Positions 48,405 through 57,055 of a DNA stretch of 64,000 nucleotides are shown one piece after another. The translations under genes and the position numbers were made by a program. The notes under the pieces were generated by a model that was not told the origin of the DNA, searched no databases, and saw nothing but the letters and a program-made list of their open reading frames with translations. This DNA comes from JAIRTY01 sp050257395 (GTDB lineage Bacteria; Actinomycetota; Actinomycetes; Streptosporangiales; Streptosporangiaceae). The stretch lies in the NCBI GenBank assembly GCA_050257395.1, contig JBLMWU010000057.1, positions 26,889-90,888 on the forward strand, read 5' to 3'. Position 1 is the first letter of the stretch. Each line of letters begins with the position of its first letter.

Positions 48405-50009
48405 ATGACGGACGGTGAGATCGCACAGCGCGGCAGCGCGGCGCCCGGCCCGGGCGGGCGGCAGCCCGGCGCGGCGCCCGGGAACGGGGCGGGCCCGGGG
48501 CCCGGCCAGCAGGTGCTGACCAGGGAGATCCTCACCCTGGCGGCCGTGGTGGTGCTGGGGTCGATCATGACGGTGCTGGACGCGACCATCGTCAACGTGG
48601 CGCTGCCCACGCTCGGCCGCGACTTCCGCGCCCCGGTGGCGACCATCCAGTGGGTGCCCAGCATCTACCTGCTGGCGTTCGCCGCCGTGATCCCGGCCTC
48701 CGCGTGGGCGGCGGAACGGTTCGGCGCCCGCCGGGTGTGGCTCGTCTCGCTGACCGTGTTCCTGGCCGGCTCGCTGGCCTGCGGGCTGGCCTCCTCGATC
48801 GGGGAGCTGATCGGGTTCCGGGTGCTGCAGGGCCTGGGCGGCGGGATGATCCTGCCGGTCGGGCAGGCGATCCTGGCCCGGGCGGCCGGCCCGCAGCGGA
48901 TGGGCCGGGTGATGAGCATCGTCGGCGTGCCGCTGCTGCTCGGCCCCGTCGTCGGCCCGGTCATCGGCGGCGCCATCGCGGGCAGCACCAGCTGGCGGTG
49001 GATCTTCTTCGTCAACCTGCCGGTCGGGGCGGCCGCCCTCGCGCTGGCGGCGTGGCTGCTGCCCGCCACCCCGGGCCGGCCCGGCGCCAGGCTGGACCTG
49101 CCCGGGCTGGCGCTGCTGTCCACCGGGATCGGCCTGTCCCTGTACGGGCTTGACCGGATCGGCACCGCCGGGACCGGCGGCACCTGGCCGGTGGCCGCGG
49201 TCGCGGCCGGGCTGGCGCTGGTCGCCGCGTTCACGGTGTACGCGCTGCGGGCGCCGCGGCCGCTGCTGGACCTGCGGCTGCTGCGCCGCCGCGGCTTCGC
49301 CGCCGCCGCCGCCCTCAACCTGGCGCTGGGCACCGCGCTGTTCGGGGCCGCGCTGCTGCTGCCGCTGTACTACGAGATCGTCCGCGGCCGGACCCCGCTG
49401 CAGACCGGGCTGCTGCTGATCCCGCAAGGGCTCGGCGCGGCGCTGGCCATGACGTTCGCCGGCAGCATCACCGACCGGGCCGGCGCCCGGCCGGTGGTCA
49501 TCGGCGGCATCCTGGCCGCGGTCGCCGGGACCGCCGCCTACACCCAGCTCACCGCGGACAGCGGCTACTGGTACCTGGCGGGGGCGCTGCTGCTGATCGG
49601 CGCGGGGCTCGGTGCCACCATCACTCCCTCGATGGCGGCCGCGTTCGCCGCGATCGACCGGCCCGCGATCCCGGCCGCCACCGCCGCGATCAGCACCATC
49701 CAGCGGATCGCCGGGTCGCTGGGCACCGTGCTGCTCGCGGTCACCCTGCAGCACGCGATCACCGCCCGGCTGCCCGGCTACCGCGGCGGCATCAGCCAGG
49801 CCGCCGCGCTGGCCGCGGCGCACCCGGGCACGGCGCTGCCCGCCCTGGCCAGCGCGTTCGGCGCCACCTTCTGGGTCGCGCTGGCCCTGGCCGCCGCCGC
49901 GCTCGTGCCCGCCCTCCTGCTCCCGGGCCGCGCAGCCGCCGGGCCGCCGGGCCAGCCGTCGGGTGAGCCCGCCAGCGCTACGGCCCGGCCAGCTGGCGGC
50001 GCCCCATGA
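48405..50009 (+). CDS. DHA2-type MFS drug exporter (14 TM)
   Basis: Protein of 534 aa from ATG 48405 with AGGAGG upstream. Fourteen hydrophobic segments are visible, with motif GSIMTVLDATIVNVALPTLGR (helix 1) and SAWAAERFGARRVWLVSLTVF (A-like loop), and the helix-5 motif LLGPVVGPVIGGAIAGS typical of antiporters. It probably exports drugs in exchange for protons. The C-terminal tail and N-terminal 40 residues are low-complexity Gly/Pro. Regulation by the divergent TetR gene is probable. Confidence 0.93.
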   Translation: MTDGEIAQRGSAAPGPGGRQPGAAPGNGAGPGPGQQVLTREILTLAAVVVLGSIMTVLDATIVNVALPTLGRDFRAPVATIQWVPSIYLLAFAAVIPASAWAAERFGARRVWLVSLTVFLAGSLACGLASSIGELIGFRVLQGLGGGMILPVGQAILARAAGPQRMGRVMSIVGVPLLLGPVVGPVIGGAIAGSTSWRWIFFVNLPVGAAALALAAWLLPATPGRPGARLDLPGLALLSTGIGLSLYGLDRIGTAGTGGTWPVAAVAAGLALVAAFTVYALRAPRPLLDLRLLRRRGFAAAAALNLALGTALFGAALLLPLYYEIVRGRTPLQTGLLLIPQGLGAALAMTFAGSITDRAGARPVVIGGILAAVAGTAAYTQLTADSGYWYLAGALLLIGAGLGATITPSMAAAFAAIDRPAIPAATAAISTIQRIAGSLGTVLLAVTLQHAITARLPGYRGGISQAAALAAAHPGTALPALASAFGATFWVALALAAAALVPALLLPGRAAAGPPGQPSGEPASATARPAGGAP

Positions 50010-50059
50010 CCAGACATCTGCCCACGCCATCTGGCCACCAGCGAAGAGGAGTTCCAGCC

Positions 50060-50491
50060 ATGCAGACCATCGACACGTTCCTGACCGACTGGGCCGCCGC
50101 CGAGGCCGACGGCGACGCCGCGGCCCTGGACACGCTGCTCACCGAAGACTTCACCGCGGCCGGGCCGCTCGGCTTCGTCCTGCCCAAGCAGGCGTGGCTG
50201 GCCCGGCACCGCCCGGGCGGCGGCCTGAGCTACGACTCGTTCACCCTGGCCGAGGTGCAGACCCGGCTGCTGGGTGACGACGTCGCGGTGGTCACCGCCC
50301 GCAACGACCAGCCGGGCAGCTTCCAGGGCCACCCCATCCCCGAGGCGGTCCGCGCCACTCTCATCCTGACCCGCGAGGGCGGCCGCTGGCGGATGGCCGC
50401 CACCCACCTGAGCTTCATCGCCGGCACCGCGGGCGCGCCGCCGATCCCCGGCACCGGCAACCGCGCAGCGGGGGAAGGAGGCCCGCGATGA
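50060..50491 (+). CDS. SnoaL/NTF2-like protein
   Basis: Protein of 143 aa with GAGGAG upstream. It has the DUF4440/SnoaL pattern: FLTDWAAAEADGDAAALDTLLTEDFTAAGPLGFVLPK then LILTREGGRWRMAATHLSFIAG. These cone-shaped folds bind small hydrophobic molecules or act as isomerases. The stop overlaps the SDR start by 4 nt, and the DHA2 gene precedes it by 50 nt, so it may be in the transporter operon. Function unknown. Confidence 0.88.
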   Translation: MQTIDTFLTDWAAAEADGDAAALDTLLTEDFTAAGPLGFVLPKQAWLARHRPGGGLSYDSFTLAEVQTRLLGDDVAVVTARNDQPGSFQGHPIPEAVRATLILTREGGRWRMAATHLSFIAGTAGAPPIPGTGNRAAGEGGPR

Positions 50492-51246
50492 GCACACTGG
50501 CAGGCCGCACCGCCCTGGTAACCGGCAGCTCGCGCGGGATCGGGCAGGCCATCGCCGCCGAGCTCGCCCGGCAGGGCGCCGCGGTGGCCGTCCACGGCCG
50601 CGACGAGGCCGTTCTCGCCAGCGTGGCCGCCGCCATCGAGGCGGACGGCGGGAAGACGGTCGCGGTGACCGGCGACGTGACCCGCTCCAGCGACCTGGCG
50701 GAGATGCGCCGCCGGATCGAGGAGACCCTCGGCCCGGTGGACATCCTGGTCGCCAACGCCGGCGGCAACCTCACGGCGCCCGCGCCTCTGGAGGACATCC
50801 CCGAGGACGGCTGGCGCGCCACCGTCGACGCGAACCTGCACGCCACGTTCCTGACCCTCAAGTGCTTCCTGCCGGGGATGAAGGAACGCGGCCACGGGGT
50901 GATCATCACCATGTCCTCCACCGCCGGCCGCCGGGGCGGCCCCCACTCCCCGGTCGCCTACGGGGCGGCCAAGGCGGGGATCGTCATGCTCACCCAGCAC
51001 GTCGCCGCGCAGGCGGGCCCGGCCGGGGTCCGGGTCAACTGCATCGCCCCGGAATCGATCCTGACCGAACGCAACCAGCAGCAGATCCCGGCCGCGGTGC
51101 AGGCCTCCCTGGCCGAGCAGCACCCGCTGCAGCGCCTCGGCACCCCGCAGGACGTGGCGGACGCCGCCGCGTTCCTGGCCTCCGACGCGGCCGCCTGGAT
51201 CACCGGCCACGTCCTGGACGTCACCGGCGGCGCCTTCATGGCCTGA
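50488..51246 (+). CDS. Short-chain dehydrogenase/reductase
   Basis: Protein of 252 aa. The NAD(P) motif is ALVTGSSRGIGQAIAAEL. The NAG motif is LVANAGGN. The catalytic Ser lies in TMSSTAGRRGG, and Tyr and Lys lie in YGAAKAG. The C-terminal ITGHVLDVTGGAFMA is typical of the family. It reduces or oxidises an alcohol or carbonyl; substrate unknown. The gene is translationally coupled to the SnoaL-like gene. Confidence 0.93.
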   Translation: MSTLAGRTALVTGSSRGIGQAIAAELARQGAAVAVHGRDEAVLASVAAAIEADGGKTVAVTGDVTRSSDLAEMRRRIEETLGPVDILVANAGGNLTAPAPLEDIPEDGWRATVDANLHATFLTLKCFLPGMKERGHGVIITMSSTAGRRGGPHSPVAYGAAKAGIVMLTQHVAAQAGPAGVRVNCIAPESILTERNQQQIPAAVQASLAEQHPLQRLGTPQDVADAAAFLASDAAAWITGHVLDVTGGAFMA

Positions 51247-51322
51247 CCGGCGCCGCCGGGCCCGGCCCGCACCGGGCCGGCCCGGCGGCCACCCGCACCT
51301 GCCCATCCCGGAGGAGGAAACC

Positions 51323-51817
51323 ATGACCGAAACCAGCACCCGGCCCGCGGGCCGACGCCTGCAGGCGGCCGTGTTCCGCGTGGTCAACGTCCCCATGCGG
51401 GCGCTGCTCGGGCTGCCGGTCCGCACCCCGCTCAGCAGCCGCCTCATGCTGCTCTATTCGACCGGCCGCAAGACCGGCAAACGGTACCGGCAGCCGATCA
51501 GCTACGTCCGGGACTCCGGCACCCTGCTCACCCCGGGCGGCGGCCGCTGGACCCGCAACCTGCGCGACGGCGAGCCGGTCCGGCTCCGGGTCGGCGGGCG
51601 CGTCCTGACCGCCCGGCCCGAGCTGGTGCGGGACCCGGCCGAGGTGGACCGGCTGCTCTCGGTGATGGCCGCCAAGAGCCCCACGGTCGACCGGTTCGTG
51701 AAGATCCCGCGGGACGCCGCCGGGCGGCGCGACCCGGCCGTGCTCGCGGCCGCCGTCCGGTACGGGTTCTGCATCGTGCGCTGGCACCCGGCCGGGGCGC
51801 CGTCGCCGGCGGCGTGA
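51323..51817 (+). CDS. Deazaflavin (F420)-dependent nitroreductase-family protein
   Basis: Protein of 164 aa from ATG 51323 with GAGGAGGAAACC upstream. The text LPVRTPLSSRLMLLYSTGRKTGKRYRQPISYVRD is the DDN signature, a split beta barrel that binds coenzyme F420. It reduces quinones or nitro compounds. It follows the SDR gene on the same strand at 76 nt, so the two may belong to one redox operon. F420 dependence is inferred from the family. Confidence 0.9.
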   Translation: MTETSTRPAGRRLQAAVFRVVNVPMRALLGLPVRTPLSSRLMLLYSTGRKTGKRYRQPISYVRDSGTLLTPGGGRWTRNLRDGEPVRLRVGGRVLTARPELVRDPAEVDRLLSVMAAKSPTVDRFVKIPRDAAGRRDPAVLAAAVRYGFCIVRWHPAGAPSPAA

Positions 51818-52178
51818 GCCGGGACCCGCGCAGGCGCTTACGGCGTCACCGCTGGCGTGCCTGCTGGGGGCCTCCCCGGCCGCGCTGCCGGGGCAGCGGG
51901 CCCGGCGTCACCCGGTGCCAGCTCGCCGGGCCGGGTCTGCCGGACGGCGGCGTGCAGCGCCGCGATGAAGGCCGCGGTCGCCGGGGATCGGGTCGACGGC
52001 ACCGACATCACCCGGATCGGGTCCAGCGCCCGCCGCTACTGCAACTGACCCCAGCACAGCCTGTGTCCTGCGTCACGGCCGGCCGTGTCGAAACGCCGCA
52101 CACCGCTCCGTCCCCGTAGTGTCCAACGCCGGCAAAACGCGCCGCCGAACCCGGCGGCCCGCCCGAAAGGAGATCATC
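51818..52178. other. 361-bp region with gene remnant
   Basis: No intact gene. One frame ends as DRVDGTDITRIGSSARRYCN with a stop at 52048, which looks like the C-terminus of a lost gene, but no start or ribosome-binding site is evident. The right end holds the leader of the VOC gene. Confidence 0.4.
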
Positions 52179-52655
52179 ATGAACGGCACCGGCCAGCCGG
52201 GCACCCACCCTGGGCGCGGGACGATCCAGCGGCTGGACAACGTCGCCATCGTCGTCGACGACCTCGCGGCTGCCAAGGCGTTCTTCACTGAACTCGGACT
52301 GGAGCTGGAAGGCGAGGCGACAGTCGAGGGAAACACGGTGGATCGCCTCGTTAGGCTCGAGGGAGTCCGATCGGACATCGCGATGATGCGCACCCCAGAT
52401 GGCCACGGACGGCTCGAACTGACCAAGTACCACACGCCGCCCAGCCGAGATGGTGACCCGCGCGCTCCAGTGAACACGCTGGGCATACATCGCATCATGT
52501 TCGCCGTCGAAGACATTGACGACATCCTCGACCGCTTGCGGCCACACGGAGCCGAACTCATCGGCGAGCTGGTGCGGTACGAGAACAGCTACCGGCTCTG
52601 CTACCTCCGCGGCCCCGCAGGCATCATCGTCGCGCTGGCCGAGCAGCTCAGCTGA
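52179..52655 (+). CDS. VOC-superfamily protein
   Basis: Protein of 158 aa from ATG 52179 with AAAGGAGATC upstream. The first half is RLDNVAIVVDDLAAAKAFFTELGLELEGEA, and the second is IHRIMFAVEDIDDILDRLRPHGAELIGELVRYENSYRLCYLRGPAGIIVALAEQL. The usual His/Glu metal-ligand positions are partly kept. The codon use is less GC-biased than that of the flanking genes, a hint of recent acquisition. Reaction unknown. Confidence 0.87.
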   Translation: MNGTGQPGTHPGRGTIQRLDNVAIVVDDLAAAKAFFTELGLELEGEATVEGNTVDRLVRLEGVRSDIAMMRTPDGHGRLELTKYHTPPSRDGDPRAPVNTLGIHRIMFAVEDIDDILDRLRPHGAELIGELVRYENSYRLCYLRGPAGIIVALAEQLS

Positions 52656-52758
52656 AGGCCGGCCCATCCCGCTGACCGGGGCGACGCGATGGGCCGGCCC
52701 AGTTCTGCCCGGTCCGGAGTCAGGTAAGCCCCAGGCAGCCTCTGGGACGATGGGTTCC

Positions 52759-53655
52759 ATGACGGCCCGGGTTCCTTTCTGCTTCGTGGACGTGTTCGCG
52801 ACCCGCCCGCTGACGGGGAACCCGCTGTCGCTGGTGCCCGACGCCGACGGCCTTGATGAAGGCCAGATGCGGGCCATCGCGCGCGAGTTCAACCAGTCGG
52901 AGACCACGTTCGTGCTGCGCCCGTCGCTGCCGGCGGCAACGGTGCGGCTGCGCTCGTTCACCCCGATCGGCGCCGAGGTGGGCGGTGCCGGGCACAACGC
53001 CCTGGGTGCCTGGCTGTGGCTGGCCAGCGCGGGCCGGCTCGCCGCGGCCGGGGACGAGGGCGGCCTGCGGCAGGAGATCGCCGGGCGGGTGCTGCCGGTG
53101 GAAGTGGCCGGCGGGGCCGGGCAGCCCGTCACCGTGTGGATGGACCAGTCGCCGCCGCGGTTCGGCGCGGTGGCCGGTGACCGCGGGGGGCTCGCCGCCG
53201 GCCTCGGCCTGGCCGAGCCGGACCTGCTGCCGGGCGAGCCCGCGCAGGTGGTCTCGACCGGGGCCGGTCATCTGCTGGTCCCGGCGCGCGACCGGACGGC
53301 GGTCGACCGGGCGGCGCCGGATGCGCAGCGGCTCACCGCGGCGCTGCGGCAGGCCGGCGCCGAGGGCTGCTACCTGTACAGCCTGGACCCGGTCGACGCG
53401 GCTGGCGCCGTCGCCTACGCGCGGTTCTTCAATCCGGCGATGGGCATCGCCGAAGACCCGGCCACCGGGACCGCGGCCGGGCCGCTGGCCGCACGGCTCG
53501 CCGCCACGGGCAGGATCCCCGACGGGGCGACCGTGGTCATCGAGCAGGGCTTCCTGCTCGGGCGGCCGAGCAGGATCCAGGTCTCGGTGTCCGGCGAGCG
53601 GGTCCGCGTCGGGGGTTCCGGCCTGGTCGTGGCCGAAGGAACGCTGGCCGTCTGA
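52759..53655 (+). CDS. PhzF-family isomerase/epimerase
   Basis: Protein of 298 aa from ATG 52759 (ATG 52750 also possible). It has FVDVFATRPLTGNPLSLVPDADGL, the catalytic Glu in REFNQSETTFVL, and GGAGHNALGAWLW in place of the usual CGHATLGA. The second half has GIAEDPATGTAAGPLAA. PhzF-type enzymes isomerise small hydrophobic acids. In this copy the Cys of the CGHAT motif is Gly, so activity may differ. Function in this genome unknown. Confidence 0.88.
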   Translation: MTARVPFCFVDVFATRPLTGNPLSLVPDADGLDEGQMRAIAREFNQSETTFVLRPSLPAATVRLRSFTPIGAEVGGAGHNALGAWLWLASAGRLAAAGDEGGLRQEIAGRVLPVEVAGGAGQPVTVWMDQSPPRFGAVAGDRGGLAAGLGLAEPDLLPGEPAQVVSTGAGHLLVPARDRTAVDRAAPDAQRLTAALRQAGAEGCYLYSLDPVDAAGAVAYARFFNPAMGIAEDPATGTAAGPLAARLAATGRIPDGATVVIEQGFLLGRPSRIQVSVSGERVRVGGSGLVVAEGTLAV

Positions 53656-53659
53656 TCGC

Positions 53660-54514
53660 TGGCGGGGCGCCGGGCCGGCGGATCCGGCCCGGTGGCGCAG
53701 TGAACGCCGGCCGCCCGGCGAGCCGGTGCCCCGGCGTGATGACGGCGGCGGCGCAGACCCCGGCCACGGCGCAGGCGCCCCAGAGCACGGCAGGGCTCAC
53801 GCCGTACAGGGCGAACCCGGCACCCGCCACCACGCTGGCGACGGCGATCACCGGCTGCGGCCGCCAGCGGCCGGTGAGCCGGGCCGCGGGCAGCTGCAGC
53901 GCGACGACCAGGCCCGAGTTCACCGCCAGCAGCAGGCCGTAGCTGCTGGTGGGCAGGCCCTGGCGGTGCACCCACAGCGGCAGGGTGGTCTGCGCCTGGA
54001 ACAGGATCAGGTTGACCAGCACCGTCACCGCCAGCAGGCGGAGCAGCCGCCGGTCGCGCAGCAGATGCTGGCGCCTGCCCGGCGGCTGCGGGCTGGCCGG
54101 GCCGGGCACAGCCGGGATGCCCGGCAGCGTGCGCAGCGCCAGGACCGCCCACAGCAGCGAGGTCGCGGCGTCGCAGGCGAACAGGACCAGGAAGCTGTGG
54201 TCGGCCACCAGCCCGCCGATCGCGGGCCCAGCCGTGGCCCCCGCGCTGGCGCCGACCTGGTACACGCCGAACGCCTGCACCCGCTGCCGTCCCGGCACCC
54301 CGGCCGCCAGGATCGCGCTGACCGCAGGCCGGTACGACTCGGCCGCCAGGCCGGTCAGCGCGGCGACCGCCATGACCGGGCCCAGCCCCCGCACCGCCGC
54401 CAGGGCGACGGTGGCCGCCGCCGAGCCGGCCATGGACCACACCACGGTGACGCTCGCCGCCCAGCTCGAGCAGGAACCCGACGGCAAGGCCACCAGCGCG
54501 TGACGAACAGCCAT
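53660..54514 (-). pseudogene. Eroded MFS transporter gene
   Basis: The central part is recognisable: LTGLAAESYRPAVSAILAAG, FGVYQVGASAGATAGPAIGGL and further helices up to AGVCAAAVITPG. The usual N-terminal helices 1-2 are missing. After ITPG (about 53733) the frame turns into Pro/Arg-rich sequence that runs into the PhzF gene on the other strand. About 285 aa of MFS-like text remain out of about 400 expected. A pseudogene is the simplest reading; a small active exporter is unlikely. Confidence 0.6.
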
Positions 54515-54592
54515 GCCGCGGGGGCCAGGGTGCCGCGGGCCCTGATCAGACGCCGCTGGCCACCGTGACGAGGCCGCGGCATAGTAGCGGTC

Positions 54593-54631
54593 GCGATACT
54601 TCCAGCTGCGATACTTTCGCGCCTGGAAGTA
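54593..54631. repeat. Direct and inverted repeats before eroded MFS gene
   Basis: GCGATACTT occurs at 54593-54601 and 54608-54616, and TACTTCCAG (54597-54605) pairs with CTGGAAGTA (54623-54631). The element lies between the MFS pseudogene start and the 3' end of the YceI gene, and may be a former operator of the MFS gene or a terminator of yceI. No T tract. Confidence 0.4.
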
Positions 54632-54645
54632 CGCCAGCGCGCCGA

Positions 54646-55200
54646 TCAGGACTGGCGCAGGACCGCCTCGGCTTCGATCTCGATCTGGATCTTCTCGCTG
54701 ATCATCACGCCGCCGGGGACCGGCGCGTTGAAGCTGACGCCGAAGTCCGTGCGGTTGATCTCGGCGGTGGCGGAGAAGCCGGCCCGCGTCCCGCCGAAGG
54801 GGTCGGGGCCGAAGCCGTTGACCTCGACGGTCAGCGACACCGGGCGGGTGGTGTCCTTGAGGGTGAGTTCCCCGTCCACGATGATGCCGTCACCATCGCG
54901 GCGGACCCCGGTGGAGCGGAACGTCATGGTGGGGTACCGGGCCACGTCGAAGAAGTTCTCCGAGCGCAGGTCGTTGTCGCGGGTCTCGTTGCCCGTGTCG
55001 ACGGAGGAAAGGTCGATGGTGGCGGTCGCCGAGGAGTCCAGCGGGCTCTCCGCGGTGACGACCTGGGCCTCGAACTTGCTGAAGCTGCCGCGGACCTTGC
55101 TGACCATCAGGTGCCGGGCCACGAACCCGATGTGGCTGTGCACCGGGTCCAGGTCCCAGGTGCCGGCGACGTAGCCGGGGATCTCTAGCGCAGTGGTCAT
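54646..55200 (-). CDS. YceI-family protein
   Basis: Protein of 184 aa. The lipocalin-like YceI pattern is clear: GTWDLDPVHSHIGFVARHLMVSKVRGSF, ATIDLSSVDTGNETRDNDLRSENFFDVARYPTMTFRST and TRAGFSATAEINRTDFGVSF. YceI proteins bind isoprenoids such as polyprenyl chains or act in stress responses. No signal peptide is seen, so it is cytoplasmic here. It ends next to the repeat element at 54593. Ligand unknown. Confidence 0.93.
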   Translation of the reverse strand: MTTALEIPGYVAGTWDLDPVHSHIGFVARHLMVSKVRGSFSKFEAQVVTAESPLDSSATATIDLSSVDTGNETRDNDLRSENFFDVARYPTMTFRSTGVRRDGDGIIVDGELTLKDTTRPVSLTVEVNGFGPDPFGGTRAGFSATAEINRTDFGVSFNAPVPGGVMISEKIQIEIEAEAVLRQS

Positions 55201-55375
55201 GGTGTCTCCTCACACCACGGGCGGTCCCCCCGCTGACACGTCCCATCCAACTGCGGCCCTACCCGCCTGGCAAGGCGAACAGCCCTCGTCCGGGCTGATT
55301 CGCCCGGGGGCGCAGGCTCCGATTTGCGGTCCGCCGTAGCGTGTCAGGTATGCACAATGCGCCTGGGCGAGCCAC

Positions 55376-56203
55376 GTGATGTTCCGGCTCGGCCGCCTCT
55401 CCCCGCGGCGCCGGGCTTTTGTCATCGGCCTCGTGGCCCTGCTTGCCGTGGCGGCGACAGTGGCGGCGGTCAGCGCAGTCAGGGCCAGCAGCAGCGGCCA
55501 GGGCGCAGCCGCCCGGCACACGGCCGGTTTCCCGCCGCAGGACCGGCCCGGGCCGGTGCTGCTGGTGCCCGGCTACGGCGGCAGCACCGCCTCACTGTCC
55601 GTGCTGGCTGCCCGGATCCGTGCCACCGGCCGGCCGGCCAGCGTGGTGCGGCTGCCCGGCGACGGCACCGGGAGCCTGCTCACCGACGCCAGCGTGCTGG
55701 ACGCGGCGGTGACCCGGGCGCTGCGCGGCGGCGCACCGTCGGTGGACGTGATCGGCTACTCGGCCGGCGGGGTGGTCACGCTGCTGTGGGCCCGCCAGGA
55801 CGGCGGCGCGCGCAAGGCACGCCGGGTGGTCACCCTGGGGTCACCGTTCCATGGGGCCGCGATCGCCGCGGCGGGCGAGGCGTTCGACCCGGCTGCCTGC
55901 CCGGTCGCCTGCCAGCAGCTCGTCCCGGGCAGCAGCCTGCTGCGGCGGCTCGGCGGGCCCGGCGCCCCGCGCGGGCCGCGCTGGCTGTCGCTGTGGACCA
56001 CCGGCGACCAGACGGTGACCCCGCCGGATTCCGCGCGGCTGGCCGGCGCGGTCAACGTGCCCATCCAGTCCATCTGCCCCGCCTAGCGGCTCAGCCACTC
56101 CCAGCTGCCGGTCAGCCCGGTCGTCACCGCGATGGTGCTGCACGCGATCGGCCCGGCGCCGCCGCAGCCGCCGGGCGCCGCCGACTGCGCCGCCGGGCCA
56201 TGA
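55376..56203 (+). pseudogene. Lipase/esterase gene with in-frame stop
   Basis: The first part encodes 236 aa from GTG 55376 or ATG 55379: a signal/membrane segment (FVIGLVALLAVAATVAAV), VLLVPGYGGS, and the nucleophile GYSAGGVVTLLWA with an alpha/beta hydrolase core. A TAG stop at 56084-56086 then follows NVPIQSICPA. The same frame continues to TGA at 56201 and reads RLSHSQLPVSPVVTAMVL, the conserved C-terminus of this lipase type, which carries the catalytic His. The stop therefore removes the His. Either the gene is inactive, or the TAG is read through, or the base is a sequence error. Confidence 0.75.
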
Positions 56204-56206
56204 TGA

Positions 56207-57055
56207 TCAGCTGGTGATGTCCTTGGTGGCGAAGTGCGCCCAGGCAGCGGCCAGGAACACCGCCACGTACACGGCCTGCACGGCATAACCGCGTGCGAGG
56301 TTGTGCCAGACGATCGGGTCGCGGAAGAAGTCGACCCAGGCGAGCCAGTACCGGGTGGGCAGGTACGGGCTGACCGCCTCGGCGGCGTTCAGCGCGACCA
56401 GGGCCGCGCTGGTGATGAGCGCGGCCAGCGCGCCCAGGGCCGCGCCGAGGGCGGAGTCGGAGACGGTGGACAGGAACAGGGCGATGGCCCCCACCCCGAG
56501 CATGGACACAGCGATGAACGAGATCGCGCCCAGCGTCCGCAGCGCAATGTCGGCCGGGCTCATCGCGGTGCCGGACAGCGTGGCGACGGCGGAGATGTTG
56601 GAGGTGGTCAGGCCGCCGGAGGTCGCGGCGACCGGCTGCGAGCCGAACAGCAGGACCCCGGTCAGGTACGCGGTCACCGCGACCAGCACCACCGCGGCCA
56701 GTGTGTACGCGACCAGCGCCACCAGCTTGGCGATCAGCAGCCTGGTCCGCCCGACCGGCCGGGCCAGCAGGTAGCGCAGCGTGCCGGCGCTGGCCTCGCC
56801 CGCGATGGCGTCGCCGCCCACCACCGCGACCGCCACCGGCAGGAACACGGGCAGCACGATCGCGAGCGCCGCGGCCGGGTAGAGCTGTCCGCTGGACAGC
56901 ACCGCCGACAGCAGGGCCGGCCCCTGGCCGGGCGGCGGCGCCAGGTGGGTCACTGCGACGAACACCGCCACCACCACCGGCAGGCCGCACAGCAGCACGA
57001 TGCTGGCCCAGGTCCGCGGCCTGCGCGCCAGCTTCACCAACTCGACCCTGATCAC
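56207..57055 (-). CDS. ABC-2-type permease
   Basis: Protein of 282 aa with six hydrophobic segments: WASIVLLCGLPVVVAVFVAV, LAIVLPVFLPVAVAVVGG, LIAKLVALVAYTLAAVVLV and further. The order fits the ABC-2 exporter family. It overlaps the ATPase gene by 4 nt and completes the operon with it and the RseB-like gene. It probably exports a lipid-like or hydrophobic substrate. Substrate unknown. Confidence 0.9.
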   Translation of the reverse strand: MIRVELVKLARRPRTWASIVLLCGLPVVVAVFVAVTHLAPPPGQGPALLSAVLSSGQLYPAAALAIVLPVFLPVAVAVVGGDAIAGEASAGTLRYLLARPVGRTRLLIAKLVALVAYTLAAVVLVAVTAYLTGVLLFGSQPVAATSGGLTTSNISAVATLSGTAMSPADIALRTLGAISFIAVSMLGVGAIALFLSTVSDSALGAALGALAALITSAALVALNAAEAVSPYLPTRYWLAWVDFFRDPIVWHNLARGYAVQAVYVAVFLAAAWAHFATKDITS

